In this document: one piece after another, positions 36,061 to 44,818 of the stretch
Layout of the letters: every line of letters starts with the position of its first letter
Numbering within the stretch: the first letter of the stretch is position 1
NCBI GenBank assembly: GCA_020852965.1
Contig: JADYZV010000185.1
Coordinates: 1 to 64,000, forward strand
From: Pirellulaceae bacterium
Lineage (GTDB): Bacteria > Planctomycetota > Planctomycetia > Pirellulales > Pirellulaceae
Length of the DNA: 64,000 bases
Direction of reading: 5' to 3'
The notes under the pieces: generated by a model
Seen by the model: the letters and a program-made list of their open reading frames with translations, nothing else
Told to the model about the DNA's origin: nothing
The model's database searches: none
Translations under genes and position numbers: made by a program

Positions 36061-38780
36061 TTCGCTCCCTGCGATTGCCACCGCTGGCCGCTCCAATGCC
36101 AGACGCTCAATGAGCCTTCGGCGCCAATGCGGACTTGTACCGCACCATCGCGAAAGGTGATGCCTAGCTGCGATTCCGCCACGCTATATTTCTGCAATAC
36201 CTCGGCGCGAGTGGCGCGATGGTTGCCGCTGATTATGACCCACTGCGGCTGACACCAGTTGAGCAATTCACCCGGATCGAGAGTCAGACTGCCATGGTGT
36301 GGGGCCATCATGACATGACAGGGACGCGGCGGAAGCTCGGTCAAGTCGAGCAGGCCGCTCCCTTCCAGATCACCGGGGAGCAATACGCGTTTGCCCGCGA
36401 ACTCGAGCAGCAGACACAAGCTCGACGCATTGTCGCTCTCGGCCCGCTTTCCAGCCCGCGGATGGAGAATCTGGTATGAGACCTCACCGACACGACCGCT
36501 GTGACCTGCATGAAACTTTTCGCGCACAAGATGGTGAGGCAGAGTCTCAAGCAACTCGCCCACACGACGATCGGAACTCTGGAAGAATTGCGAAGTGCTC
36601 GTTAGCCTGCCGATAGCAAAACGCTCTAGCAGTCCCGTAGTTGCATTGTAGTGATCGCTATCGGCATGCGAAATCAGCAACCGCTCGATGCGCGCGGTTG
36701 GGAGCTGCCACAGGGCGGCGGCGATGTCTTGATGGCTGCGATCATCCGAGCCCATGTGGCCGGCGTCATACAGCCAAACTTCGCGGTTGGGCATTTCGAT
36801 GATCACGCTCGTGCCATGCCCCACATCCACAAACGTGCAACACAGTTCGCTTTCGCGATCGTCGACTACTTTCGCCGCCCCCCGCTCCGAATCACCAGCG
36901 AGCCCTTCGTCTACACTCCCCCCCCACCAACCACGCGGACCGAAAGTGTGAGGTGCAATTCCCACGACAATCCACACCAGCAGCACACCCAGCAGCCAGC
37001 GATTGTGGCGATGACCAATGCACAGCAACCAACCCGCTACCAAACCATAGAAGCCAACCATCCACCACACACTCGGTGCGGGCAACCACAGATGACCTAG
37101 CGGGACCCGCTGGCCGATCGCAATTGCCCAATCGATAAAACTCAGCGAGGCACTGCACAACGTACCGGTCAGCCAGCCGAGCGGGGGCAACCAGCCGAAC
37201 AAGCCGGTGAGCAGTCCACTCACCAAGGCCAGCATCAATGGTAGAGCGATCAGTACATTCAACGGCACGGCGATGGGAGCGATGATATGAAAGCTAAACC
37301 ACACCAACGGGCACGTGACCAACCACACCCACAAACTCAATCGCCAGGTCTGCCGTAGCGAGCGAAGCCACCAGCGCCACCAGCGCTGCGTCGGCCCCAG
37401 CCCTTCCTCGATCAACTGCCTCAGCGGCGAGCGCCGTTCGGAAGGCGACGAGCGATCTATGGCAAATAGGCCAATCGTTCCCACCGCCAGGAACGACAGT
37501 TGAACGCCCACGTTGTCGACATTGGCCACGCGAATGAGCACCAGTGTCAGTGCGGCCAGTCCCAGCACGTTGGCCAAGCGGGCGGGACGGCCCAGCGCAC
37601 GCGCCACAGCGAAAGCGGAGACGACAATCACGGCGCGTAGCACCGGCGGATTGACACCCGCCAGAATCGCGTACGCCCCACACACGCTGACAATCAAGAC
37701 CATCAGAGTGGTAGGCCGCCAGCCAAGTGGTCCCGCTAGCAGCAGAACGCTGGCGGCCACAATTTCGACATGCATGCCGCTGATAGCCAGCATGTGCAAC
37801 GTACCCGTCGCCATCAACGCTTGTTGGTCCTCCCAGTCGACTTGCTCGCGTTGACCGAAGACCAATGCGGCCGCCAATGGGGCGTGAGCCGGACCAATCC
37901 AGCGCCGCAGCGACTGATCGACTCGTGCGACCAACCATGCTCGCCATCGCAATAGACGGTAGCGCGAAGAGGTGTCGAGCCGCGTTATCTGGGCGCGGCT
38001 CTTGGCGCTCAGCGATACGAATTTCCCTTCGCGTCGAAAGTGCTCTGCAAAATCAAAGCCACCAGGATTGCTCGGGGCTGAGATACGGCGAAAGCTTCCC
38101 ATGATTTCAACTCGATCGCCGGGGAACAAGTCGTCGATACGTCCGTCGATGGTCAGCCTGCCTAGCGCGTCGATCGCCCCCCAATCCCGGCCATCGCGAA
38201 GCTGAGTGCAGCGCACGTCCCACTGGGTTTGCCAGGCCTCACTGTTGGCATCCGAGGCGCGATGGTGTGGATTCGGCTTCCACACAGCGGCTGAAGCGAT
38301 GATGCCACGCAGCGCGATCGGCTCCGCTTTGCGTGTGGCCAACGGCGATAGTGAATCGCTGCTGGCGGGAACTTGCAAGCGCGCACAGTAGCCGCCAAAC
38401 AGCAACGCTGCTAACAACGCCACGCCACCGGCCCCCAGCGTGAATCCGCGTCGATGAAAGGCAATCGCACTCACCAACGCCAGCGCCACCGAACACAGCC
38501 ATGCAAGTGGCGATAAATTGGTCAGCCAGCCCATAAACGTCTGTAGCTTGACGCCTACGATCACGGCCAACGACAACCACAACAAAGGGCGATAGTAGAC
38601 GATCCCCGCCAGCCGCTCGCTAATGTGCCCCGACGCTCCGCCGTCGGCTTCGAAAGCTCCATCACCCTGCATCGAATCCGCCCGGCCCTCGCCTAACTCT
38701 TTAGCTTCTTCAGCATCGATCGATTGCTCCGGAGCCTGCCACTCTGCATCGGATGAGTCTGCTGCTTGGCCCACGATCAC
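36057..38780 (-). CDS. comEC: ComEC/Rec2-type competence protein
   Basis: 907 residues. An acidic N-terminus is followed by membrane helices, an OB-like DUF4131 region (about 150-250: LRGIIASAAVWKP, LFPGDRVEIMGSFR), and the Competence domain (LHMLAISGMHVEIVAASVLLL then many helices). The C-terminal metallo-beta-lactamase domain has FVDVGHGTSVIIEMPN and the HADSDH zinc motif, and MAPHHGSL near the end. It forms the inner-membrane channel for transforming DNA. A copy of the GCGGAG-loop palindrome lies inside the N-terminal coding sequence, giving the stretch GGASGHIS, so the insertion is tolerated in frame. Confidence 0.9.
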   Translation of the reverse strand: MIVGQAADSSDAEWQAPEQSIDAEEAKELGEGRADSMQGDGAFEADGGASGHISERLAGIVYYRPLLWLSLAVIVGVKLQTFMGWLTNLSPLAWLCSVALALVSAIAFHRRGFTLGAGGVALLAALLFGGYCARLQVPASSDSLSPLATRKAEPIALRGIIASAAVWKPNPHHRASDANSEAWQTQWDVRCTQLRDGRDWGAIDALGRLTIDGRIDDLFPGDRVEIMGSFRRISAPSNPGGFDFAEHFRREGKFVSLSAKSRAQITRLDTSSRYRLLRWRAWLVARVDQSLRRWIGPAHAPLAAALVFGQREQVDWEDQQALMATGTLHMLAISGMHVEIVAASVLLLAGPLGWRPTTLMVLIVSVCGAYAILAGVNPPVLRAVIVVSAFAVARALGRPARLANVLGLAALTLVLIRVANVDNVGVQLSFLAVGTIGLFAIDRSSPSERRSPLRQLIEEGLGPTQRWWRWWLRSLRQTWRLSLWVWLVTCPLVWFSFHIIAPIAVPLNVLIALPLMLALVSGLLTGLFGWLPPLGWLTGTLCSASLSFIDWAIAIGQRVPLGHLWLPAPSVWWMVGFYGLVAGWLLCIGHRHNRWLLGVLLVWIVVGIAPHTFGPRGWWGGSVDEGLAGDSERGAAKVVDDRESELCCTFVDVGHGTSVIIEMPNREVWLYDAGHMGSDDRSHQDIAAALWQLPTARIERLLISHADSDHYNATTGLLERFAIGRLTSTSQFFQSSDRRVGELLETLPHHLVREKFHAGHSGRVGEVSYQILHPRAGKRAESDNASSLCLLLEFAGKRVLLPGDLEGSGLLDLTELPPRPCHVMMAPHHGSLTLDPGELLNWCQPQWVIISGNHRATRAEVLQKYSVAESQLGITFRDGAVQVRIGAEGSLSVWHWSGQRWQSQGAN
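38622..38647. repeat. GCGGAG-loop palindrome within comEC
   Basis: AATGTGCCCCGACGCTCCGC followed by CGTCGG lies in the comEC coding frame near residue 48, with the stem intact (one change in the AATGTGGCC flank). It encodes DGGASGHI in the cytoplasmic N-terminal tail. Confidence 0.85.
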
Positions 38781-38867
38781 TCTCCGTCGATCTAATTAGC
38801 ACCCATCCCGAGTTCTTTTCGCATCATTAGCCGCTTTTGCACGAATGCTTGGGTACTTGCTGCGCCG

Positions 38868-40244
38868 CTACGTCCCCAAATTCTGCGAGACATTGGTGCG
38901 ATAGGCGACCAAAGCAGGAATGATCCCAGCCAGCGTCGCCAGCACGATCAAGCCTGGGATCAGCCACCATTCGTAGACCGTCATCGTGTTGAGGAATCCA
39001 ATTTGAACCCCCGTGCGATCTTCGATCAGAGAGCTGCAGGCCAGACCAATGGAGTGCCCTGCCAGCCAGCCTAGCAAGCCACCGCCGATAGCGATCATCG
39101 TCGATTCGAGCAGGACTACCATCAGAATCGCATCGCGCCGCGCGCCCAGCGCACGCATCACGGCGATGTCACGCTTCCGTTCGTTCATCGAATTGTAAAT
39201 GCTGACCAGGATGCTAATAGCGCTCACGAGGCAGACGACGATCGTCAGTGTCAGCAACGCATACTTGACCGGATCGACAAAGTTGCTGAATAGATTACCG
39301 ATTTCTTCGATCGGCGACGCGGCTTGAGCCCGCAAGCTCTTTTTGATCGATTGCTGCATGTTGACGGCGAACATACCATTGCCCGGCTTGACCAGCACTG
39401 CCGTGATGTCGCGCTTCTCGAGCGGCAAACGCTGAGGCTGCTCGGCAGCTTGGGCCGTATCGACGTCTTGCTTATCCGCATCGGGATTGGCTTTGTCCTC
39501 GAAGGCCCGCGCATGCCCCTCCATCAAGTAAAAGCCTTCGAGGTTGATAAAGGCGGCACGGTCGTTGGGAGTTCCTGTCGGAGCCAGCACGCCGACGATC
39601 GTGAATTCCTGCCCGTGCCCCTCGCCCTCTGGATCGCCGTGCGTTGTCTTGAAGGTGTCCCCCACCTGCTTGTTCATTTGCCGAGCAACTTGCCAGCCAA
39701 TTACCGCTTCGTAGTAGCCGTGTTCTGCGTTGTAATCTTCGAAGTTACGTCCGGACTTGAACTCGTACTCGCGATCTCCCATTTCGCCATAGCGTAGCTT
39801 TTCGAAGAACTCCGACTTGGTTCCTACCACGCGAAAGGGGCCGAAGTAATCGCCTAAGCAGACAGGGATGGCGAATCCGCCGGACATATACGAGGCATAA
39901 AGCCCCTTGCGCTGAGGGTCGGCGATGCGTCCTCCAATCCTCTCGATCTCCTCCGCGCGTCCGTTGCCAGGCAGAAACTCCAAATACTCCTCGTACGGCA
40001 GCACTTCGATGGGCTTGCTCAAATAGAAGACCGTATTGAGCGTCAATTGCAACGAGCCACCTTTGGCACCTACAATCAAGTTGTAGCCGACATTGCTGTT
40101 GCGCGCGAACGATTCGGAGATAACCCAGCCGATTCCCAATACCAACACGACGAGGGCGACCCCCAGAGCCATGCTGAGCATCGTCAGCAGGGAGGCCAAA
40201 CCACGCTGTTGCACGTTCCGCCACGCAATATGGAACAAATTCAC
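38868..40244 (-). CDS. FtsX/MacB-type ABC permease without an adjacent ATPase
   Basis: 458 residues. The N-terminal helix (ASLLTMLSMALGVALVVLVL) precedes a periplasmic MacB-like core of about 230 residues (SFARNSNVGYNLIVGAKGG, KSGRNFEDYNAEHGYYEA, GVLAPTGTPNDRAAFI). Three C-terminal helices follow: ALLTLTIVVCLVSAISILV, AILMVVLLESTMIAIGGGLLG, and WWLIPGLIVLATLAGIIPALV. NERKRDIAVMRALGARR is the FtsX signature. It probably exports lipoproteins or signals across the membrane by a mechanotransmission-type mechanism. The required ATPase is not next to it. Confidence 0.88.
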   Translation of the reverse strand: MNLFHIAWRNVQQRGLASLLTMLSMALGVALVVLVLGIGWVISESFARNSNVGYNLIVGAKGGSLQLTLNTVFYLSKPIEVLPYEEYLEFLPGNGRAEEIERIGGRIADPQRKGLYASYMSGGFAIPVCLGDYFGPFRVVGTKSEFFEKLRYGEMGDREYEFKSGRNFEDYNAEHGYYEAVIGWQVARQMNKQVGDTFKTTHGDPEGEGHGQEFTIVGVLAPTGTPNDRAAFINLEGFYLMEGHARAFEDKANPDADKQDVDTAQAAEQPQRLPLEKRDITAVLVKPGNGMFAVNMQQSIKKSLRAQAASPIEEIGNLFSNFVDPVKYALLTLTIVVCLVSAISILVSIYNSMNERKRDIAVMRALGARRDAILMVVLLESTMIAIGGGLLGWLAGHSIGLACSSLIEDRTGVQIGFLNTMTVYEWWLIPGLIVLATLAGIIPALVAYRTNVSQNLGT

Positions 40245-40300
40245 CGGCTAAGACTCCCTATTGAAGTAATCACTGCAGTTAGGCTTCGACTCACAACACT

Positions 40301-40325
40301 GTAGCTACCGTCACCAGACGGTAGT
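40301..40325. repeat. TACCGTCTGG repeat copy
   Basis: GTAGCTACCGTCACCAGACG followed by GTAG: a single half-unit with one substitution. It is in a 447-base spacer between divergent genes (40245-40691) that otherwise shows only unsupported frames; the NHL gene's promoter is presumably here. Confidence 0.75.
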
Positions 40326-40691
40326 ATTCTGCCTTGGATTTTGCCTCAAAGCCTAGGCATAGTACGCTCATTCTAACAAGTTGGTTGCGTGGTTTAGCGA
40401 GCGTGCCCCATGAAATCGCGACAACACTGGAATTATCGCGTCGATATGCACAAACCAGCGAGTGCGGATTGCAGCGCGCTAGTCTGCCAAACCGCGCCAG
40501 CGCGGCCACGCAGGTGGTATGCCAACCGTTACGATTCAGCGGCACCAGTGCGGATGGCGAGCGCCACATTGGGCCATCGGCGTGGTGTCAACTGCTATCG
40601 GTTATACTGCGGTTATGGCGTACAATCGAGTTCGCGTCTCTACACGACTCTCGCGCTCATTACCGCATCTCATGCTTGTTAGGGAACTGCC

Positions 40692-41789
40692 ATGCGTACT
40701 TTTCTGATCGCCGCAGGACTACTGTTCGTTGTTTTTTTCGCCAGTGCCGCAGCGCAGACGACCCATCTTCGGCTGCGTACCATAGCCGGAAATGGCGAGT
40801 CGTCGCGGGCGCGCGATATGGCACCGGCGCTCGAAATGTCGCTGTCGAATCCGTTCGGTGTTCAGCCCACCCCAGACGGTAGCCTGGTGATCTGCTCGTT
40901 CGATCAACATGTTTTGTATCGACTCGATCCGAGCTACAACCGCCTGGAGCGAATCTGTGGTACGGGTACTGCCGGCATGTCGGGCACTGGGGGGGAACAT
41001 CCGACGAATGTCGCCCTAAATCAACCGCACGAGGTCCAGGTAGATCGGCAGGGGAACATTTTTGTGGCCGATACGCTCAATCATCGCGTGGGTAAGATTG
41101 ACGCGGCCGCCGGTCGCTGGAGTGTGGTAGCCGGAACAGGTAAGGCGGGTTTTGCGGGAGACAATGGACGAGCGACCGACGCTGAGTTGAACCAAGCCTA
41201 CAGCATCGCCGTCGATGACCAGGATTTATACATTGCTGATTTGGGCAATCATCGAATACGGCATGTCGATCTGCGCAGCGGGGTGATTCGGACCATCTGT
41301 GGCAACGGCGAACAAGCGGTACCCACGGGTGGTCAACCCGCCCTGGAACAACCATTGTCTGGTCCTCGCTCGCTGGCCATTGATCCAAATTACTTGTGGG
41401 TCGTGTTGCGTGAAGGGAATAGCGTATGGAAAATCGGCAGACGCGACGGCAAGATCTATCATGTCGCAGGGACCGGCGAAAAGGGATTCTCCGGAGATGA
41501 TGGGGACGCGAGGCTCGCCAAGCTCAATGGCCCCAAAGGGATCACGGTCCAGTCAGCGGTGGCTATCTACGTAGCCGACACGGAGAATCATGCCGTTCGC
41601 CGAGTAGACTTGCAGAGTGGCCGCATTGCCACAACGGTCGGTTCGCCGCAAGGGAAGGGGGGCTTCAACGGCGATGGAGACAACTTGACGCAGCGACTGT
41701 TGAAGCGACCGCACGGCGTCTGCCTGCTCCCTAACGGCGGCCTACTCATCGGCGATTCGGAAAACCACCGCCTGCGTCTGGCCGAGTAA
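40692..41789 (+). CDS. secreted NHL-repeat beta-propeller protein
   Basis: 365 residues with a signal peptide (MRTFLIAAGLLFVVFFASAA; AQTT). NHL repeats are clear: LNQPHEVQVDRQGNIFVADT, NHRVGKIDAA, LYIADLGNHRIRHVDL, IYVADTENHAVRRVDL, GGLLIGDSENHRLRL, with GxGxxGFxGDxG spacers between. This is a periplasmic six-bladed propeller. It likely binds a ligand or scaffold partner; the sequence does not show an enzyme site. Single gene. Confidence 0.92.
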   Translation: MRTFLIAAGLLFVVFFASAAAQTTHLRLRTIAGNGESSRARDMAPALEMSLSNPFGVQPTPDGSLVICSFDQHVLYRLDPSYNRLERICGTGTAGMSGTGGEHPTNVALNQPHEVQVDRQGNIFVADTLNHRVGKIDAAAGRWSVVAGTGKAGFAGDNGRATDAELNQAYSIAVDDQDLYIADLGNHRIRHVDLRSGVIRTICGNGEQAVPTGGQPALEQPLSGPRSLAIDPNYLWVVLREGNSVWKIGRRDGKIYHVAGTGEKGFSGDDGDARLAKLNGPKGITVQSAVAIYVADTENHAVRRVDLQSGRIATTVGSPQGKGGFNGDGDNLTQRLLKRPHGVCLLPNGGLLIGDSENHRLRLAE

Positions 41790-42562
41790 TTTAACCAAAT
41801 TGCCGTTGCGTGCCGTCCACCCCAAAAGTAGCAGGCACAATCTTTTTGTGCCGTCCGCCAGAGCCATGGGCCCACTCGCTACGCTTTTGATTAAAGCACA
41901 CGCCGTGTGTTAGCTACTTTACGAGCCCGGGCACTTCCGCGCAAATTAGCGAGATTCATCAAGAAACCTCCGAAAAAACCCTGGATTTCCGCTAGGGACA
42001 AGCATACCATGAGATTGGTTCCGCAGCAGGAATTTCCAAGCTTTGATTGAGCGAGTAAATGCCCTACGTGTTTTGACCTGCAAAGTTGTTACCAGCGTCG
42101 ATCGAGTGGTCGGGAACTTGGAATAAATGCAGTCACAGGCTGACATCCAGGGCTAAGAACTCCGAACTATAACATCGGTGGTCGGGAGAACGCAGCGGCG
42201 GACAGGTGCTTTTGCGCTGGGTAGGTGCTGGTAACCTATGGCAATGAAGCGGCTTGCACCGGTCTGGGAGACTGGTTAGTACTGACACTAAAAATTGTAT
42301 TTTCCTTTTGGCTCGATCCCGAGGACACGGATGCCCGGACTCGAATGCTCATTGGTTTCCTGGAACTTGTTTCAGGAAAGCCCTGTGTCTCAGGCGACCG
42401 TTGTGTCGGCAAGACAAAATGTGAGGTGAGCATTTGAAGACCCTCGAGCGACATTACGTGATAGCCCATTTCGTAGCGGGTAGGCCAGTCGCTGAGCTTG
42501 TCGTAGGCTCAGTATGCTGACTTCCTCCAATTAACGAGCAACATCGAGCAAAGGAGTCGTGT
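41790..42562. other. 773-bp spacer upstream of clpX
   Basis: No gene is supported. Frames of up to about 70 codons are present on both strands, but none has a family match or good start. No tRNA-like or SRP/RNase P signature was seen. The last 25 bases carry AAGGAG, the clpX ribosome-binding site. Confidence 0.5.
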
Positions 42563-43867
42563 ATGCCTTCAGGTAAGGACGTGGTATCGTCGTCGGGCCG
42601 CCGCGGTAGCGGTAGCAGCAGTTCGAATAAGAAGAACGCCTTCTGTTCGTTTTGCCGCAAGAGCTATCGAGACGTCGGACCACTCGTCGAAGGGCCGGGA
42701 GATGTTTATATCTGCGGTGAGTGTATCGAGCTCTGCCAATCGATCTTGGATCAAGAGCAGAAGCGTCGCGGCCCCAGCAATAATCTGTTTTCTGAAATTC
42801 CATCGCCACGAGAAATCGTGGGGCACCTCGATCAATACGTGATCGGCCAAGCGTCGGCCAAACGCGTACTGGCCGTAGCCGTCCACAATCACTACAAACG
42901 CTTGACAAGCGAATGGAGCGGTTCGGATGTCGAAATCGAAAAGTCGAACATCTTGCTCGTTGGGCCGACCGGAAGTGGAAAAACGCTTCTGGCCCGAACG
43001 CTTGCCAAGATGCTCAATGTTCCCTTCGCGATCGGTGATGCCACCACGCTGACCGAAGCTGGCTATGTGGGCGAAGACGTCGAGAATTTGCTGCTCAAGC
43101 TGCTGCACGCTGCCGACTTCGATGTCGAAGCGGCTCAACGCGGAATTCTCTACATCGACGAAGTCGACAAGGTCGGAAAGACCAGCCAAAACGTTTCGAT
43201 CACTCGCGACGTCTCCGGGGAAGGCGTGCAACAGTCGCTGCTAAAGATGCTCGAAGGGACCGTCGCCAATGTTCCGCCGCAAGGGGGCCGCAAGCATCCC
43301 GAGCAGCAGTACATTCAGATGGACACCTCGAACATTCTCTTCATTTGCGGTGGTACGTTTGTCGGCGTCGAAGAAATCGTTCGCAAGCGACTTGGCAAGA
43401 AAACACTCGGCTTCGGCTCGTCCGGCCAACAGCATAGCAACGACCTGACCGCTGCCGAACTGATGCCACAGGTTACCTCCGATGACATTTTACACTTCGG
43501 GATGATTCCCGAATTCATCGGGCGACTACCGGTCGTATCCGCGCTCGCTCCACTGGACGAAGCAGCCTTGATGCAAGTTCTCACCGAACCCAAGAACGCG
43601 CTGATCAAGCAGTATCAAGCCCTGTTTGGGATGGAGAACTGCGAACTGCACTTCACCGAAAAAGCCTTGAAGGCCTGCGCTCGCAAGGCGATGGACAAAT
43701 CGGTCGGTGCCCGTGGACTGCGCGGCATTGTCGAAAGCGTCATGCTCGACATCATGTTCGACCTGCCCGAACAGGCCAAAGGGACCAGCTATACCATCGA
43801 CCTCGACGAGGCCGATGGACAAGTCAAGCCCTTCAAGCACAACGCCCCTGAGAAGAAGAGTGCCTAA
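42563..43867 (+). CDS. clpX: ATP-dependent Clp protease ATP-binding subunit ClpX
   Basis: 434 residues, starting at ATG with an AAGGAG site. The zinc-binding domain is [20 protein letters not shown] with the second Cys pair in ICGECIELC. Walker A is GPTGSGKT, Walker [11 protein letters not shown], sensor-type segments [12 protein letters not shown] and IGRLPV follow, and the pore loop lies near GYVGEDVE. It unfolds tagged substrates for ClpP. A Ser/Gly-rich N-terminal extension of 20 residues is unusual. clpP is not in the window. A perfect 27-base duplication and a strong terminator follow. Confidence 0.97.
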   Translation: MPSGKDVVSSSGRRGSGSSSSNKKNAFCSFCRKSYRDVGPLVEGPGDVYICGECIELCQSILDQEQKRRGPSNNLFSEIPSPREIVGHLDQYVIGQASAKRVLAVAVHNHYKRLTSEWSGSDVEIEKSNILLVGPTGSGKTLLARTLAKMLNVPFAIGDATTLTEAGYVGEDVENLLLKLLHAADFDVEAAQRGILYIDEVDKVGKTSQNVSITRDVSGEGVQQSLLKMLEGTVANVPPQGGRKHPEQQYIQMDTSNILFICGGTFVGVEEIVRKRLGKKTLGFGSSGQQHSNDLTAAELMPQVTSDDILHFGMIPEFIGRLPVVSALAPLDEAALMQVLTEPKNALIKQYQALFGMENCELHFTEKALKACARKAMDKSVGARGLRGIVESVMLDIMFDLPEQAKGTSYTIDLDEADGQVKPFKHNAPEKKSA

Positions 43868-43888
43868 CTTACCAACTCCGCCTTTAAT

Positions 43889-43942
43889 CTCCGCTTAGCC
43901 ACATCGCTCTGCTATCTCCGCTTAGCCACATCGCTCTGCTAT
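43889..43942. repeat. 27-bp perfect tandem duplication
   Basis: CTCCGCTTAGCCACATCGCT followed by CTGCTAT, twice without a gap (43889-43915 and 43916-43942), between the clpX stop and its terminator. Confidence 0.93.
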
Positions 43943-43981
43943 AGAGGTACGGTGCTCCCAGCACCGTACCTCTTTTTTTTG
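43943..43981 (+). terminator. strong intrinsic terminator after clpX
   Basis: A 14-bp perfect stem AGAGGTACGGTGCT with its complement, a 3-base loop CCC and a run of eight or more Ts. Confidence 0.96.
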
Positions 43982-44079
43982 GGGTTTCTACTTTTATTTA
44001 TGTCTATTTAGACTCCCGCCAGCTCGGCTCGCAGGTGAATCAGTATTGTAGCTCCCCACTCCCAGCTCCCGACTCCCAA

Positions 44080-44652
44080 CTATTCCGCATCCTCCAGCGC
44101 CACTCGATCCAGCGCTTCATACAATACTTTCCCCTGTTCCTTAACGCTCGACAGCAGCACCAGCTCTTCCACTTCGCAGCGAATGGAGACCTGCGCTGCA
44201 GCCTCCATCGCTTGTTGCAAACGTGGTAAATCGGCTCCGCGCGCCACGCGTCCCAACGTCAAATGCGGCGTGAAGGCACGCTTCTCGCGCGGAACGCCCA
44301 AGGCTACCATGCGCTCGTCGAGCTGCTCTGCCAGCTTACCAAGCATCCCGTGCGGATCTTCGGCAGATACCCACACCACGCGCGGAGGTTTGTTCTTCGG
44401 AAAGGCCCCCAAACCACTCAGCTCCAGACTGAACGGCTCGATTCCTGCGCAAGCGTCGCGCAGCGCATTGCAGAATTGTGGTAACTCGCGATTGTCAACT
44501 TCGCCAATGAACTTGAGCGTCAGGTGCAACTGCTCGGGGCGACTCCAACGCACGTCCGAAAGATTGGCTTGCAAGCCTTTGACCAATCGCGCAATACTGC
44601 CAGCGCTGACCATGTCCAATTCAATGGCCACGAAGACTCGCGATGTATCCAC
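44080..44652 (-). CDS. thpR: RNA 2',3'-cyclic phosphodiesterase (2H family)
   Basis: 190 residues. The two HxTx catalytic motifs are HLTLKFIGEV (about residue 43) and HLTLGRVARG (about 129), with the N-terminal MDTSRVFVAIELD typical of the family. It opens 2',3'-cyclic phosphates on RNA ends in vitro. Single gene, convergent with clpX and followed by an ACTCCCA-rich tract. There is a repeat of the TACCGTCTGG family upstream. Confidence 0.93.
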   Translation of the reverse strand: MDTSRVFVAIELDMVSAGSIARLVKGLQANLSDVRWSRPEQLHLTLKFIGEVDNRELPQFCNALRDACAGIEPFSLELSGLGAFPKNKPPRVVWVSAEDPHGMLGKLAEQLDERMVALGVPREKRAFTPHLTLGRVARGADLPRLQQAMEAAAQVSIRCEVEELVLLSSVKEQGKVLYEALDRVALEDAE

Positions 44653-44692
44653 TTTGCTCTTTTCCTTTCATCACGTTTGGTAATCGCATTCC

Positions 44693-44741
44693 GTAGCTAC
44701 CGTCGCCAGACGGTAGACCTCTGCGGTCTGGCGACCGCAGC
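44693..44741. repeat. TACCGTCTGG inverted repeat
   Basis: GTAGCTACCGTCGCCAGACG with GTAG, then a divergent opposite copy (CTGCGGTCTGGCGACCGCAG). It lies between thpR and the PfkB gene. Confidence 0.85.
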
Positions 44742-44818
44742 AACCTTAAGATTTTCCTATTCGCGATTATTCGCGTGATTCGTGGGCAAAATATCGCGAC
44801 GCTCTGCGTGATCGGACG

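Noticed and set aside
40334-40882. 182-codon plus-strand frame upstream of and overlapping the NHL gene
   Set aside because: It overlaps the signal peptide of a well supported gene in another frame and has shadow composition.
42181-42290. Possible SRP or RNase P RNA in the clpX upstream spacer
   Set aside because: The diagnostic GGAAG...AGCA (SRP) and GAGGAAAGTC (RNase P) elements are absent.
41946-42437. Two frames of about 70 codons in the clpX upstream spacer
   Set aside because: No motif, no ribosome-binding site and no strand preference.
35700-43867. clpS-clpX as one operon
   Set aside because: They are 6.5 kb apart with several genes on the other strand between, and ClpS normally works with ClpA or ClpC.
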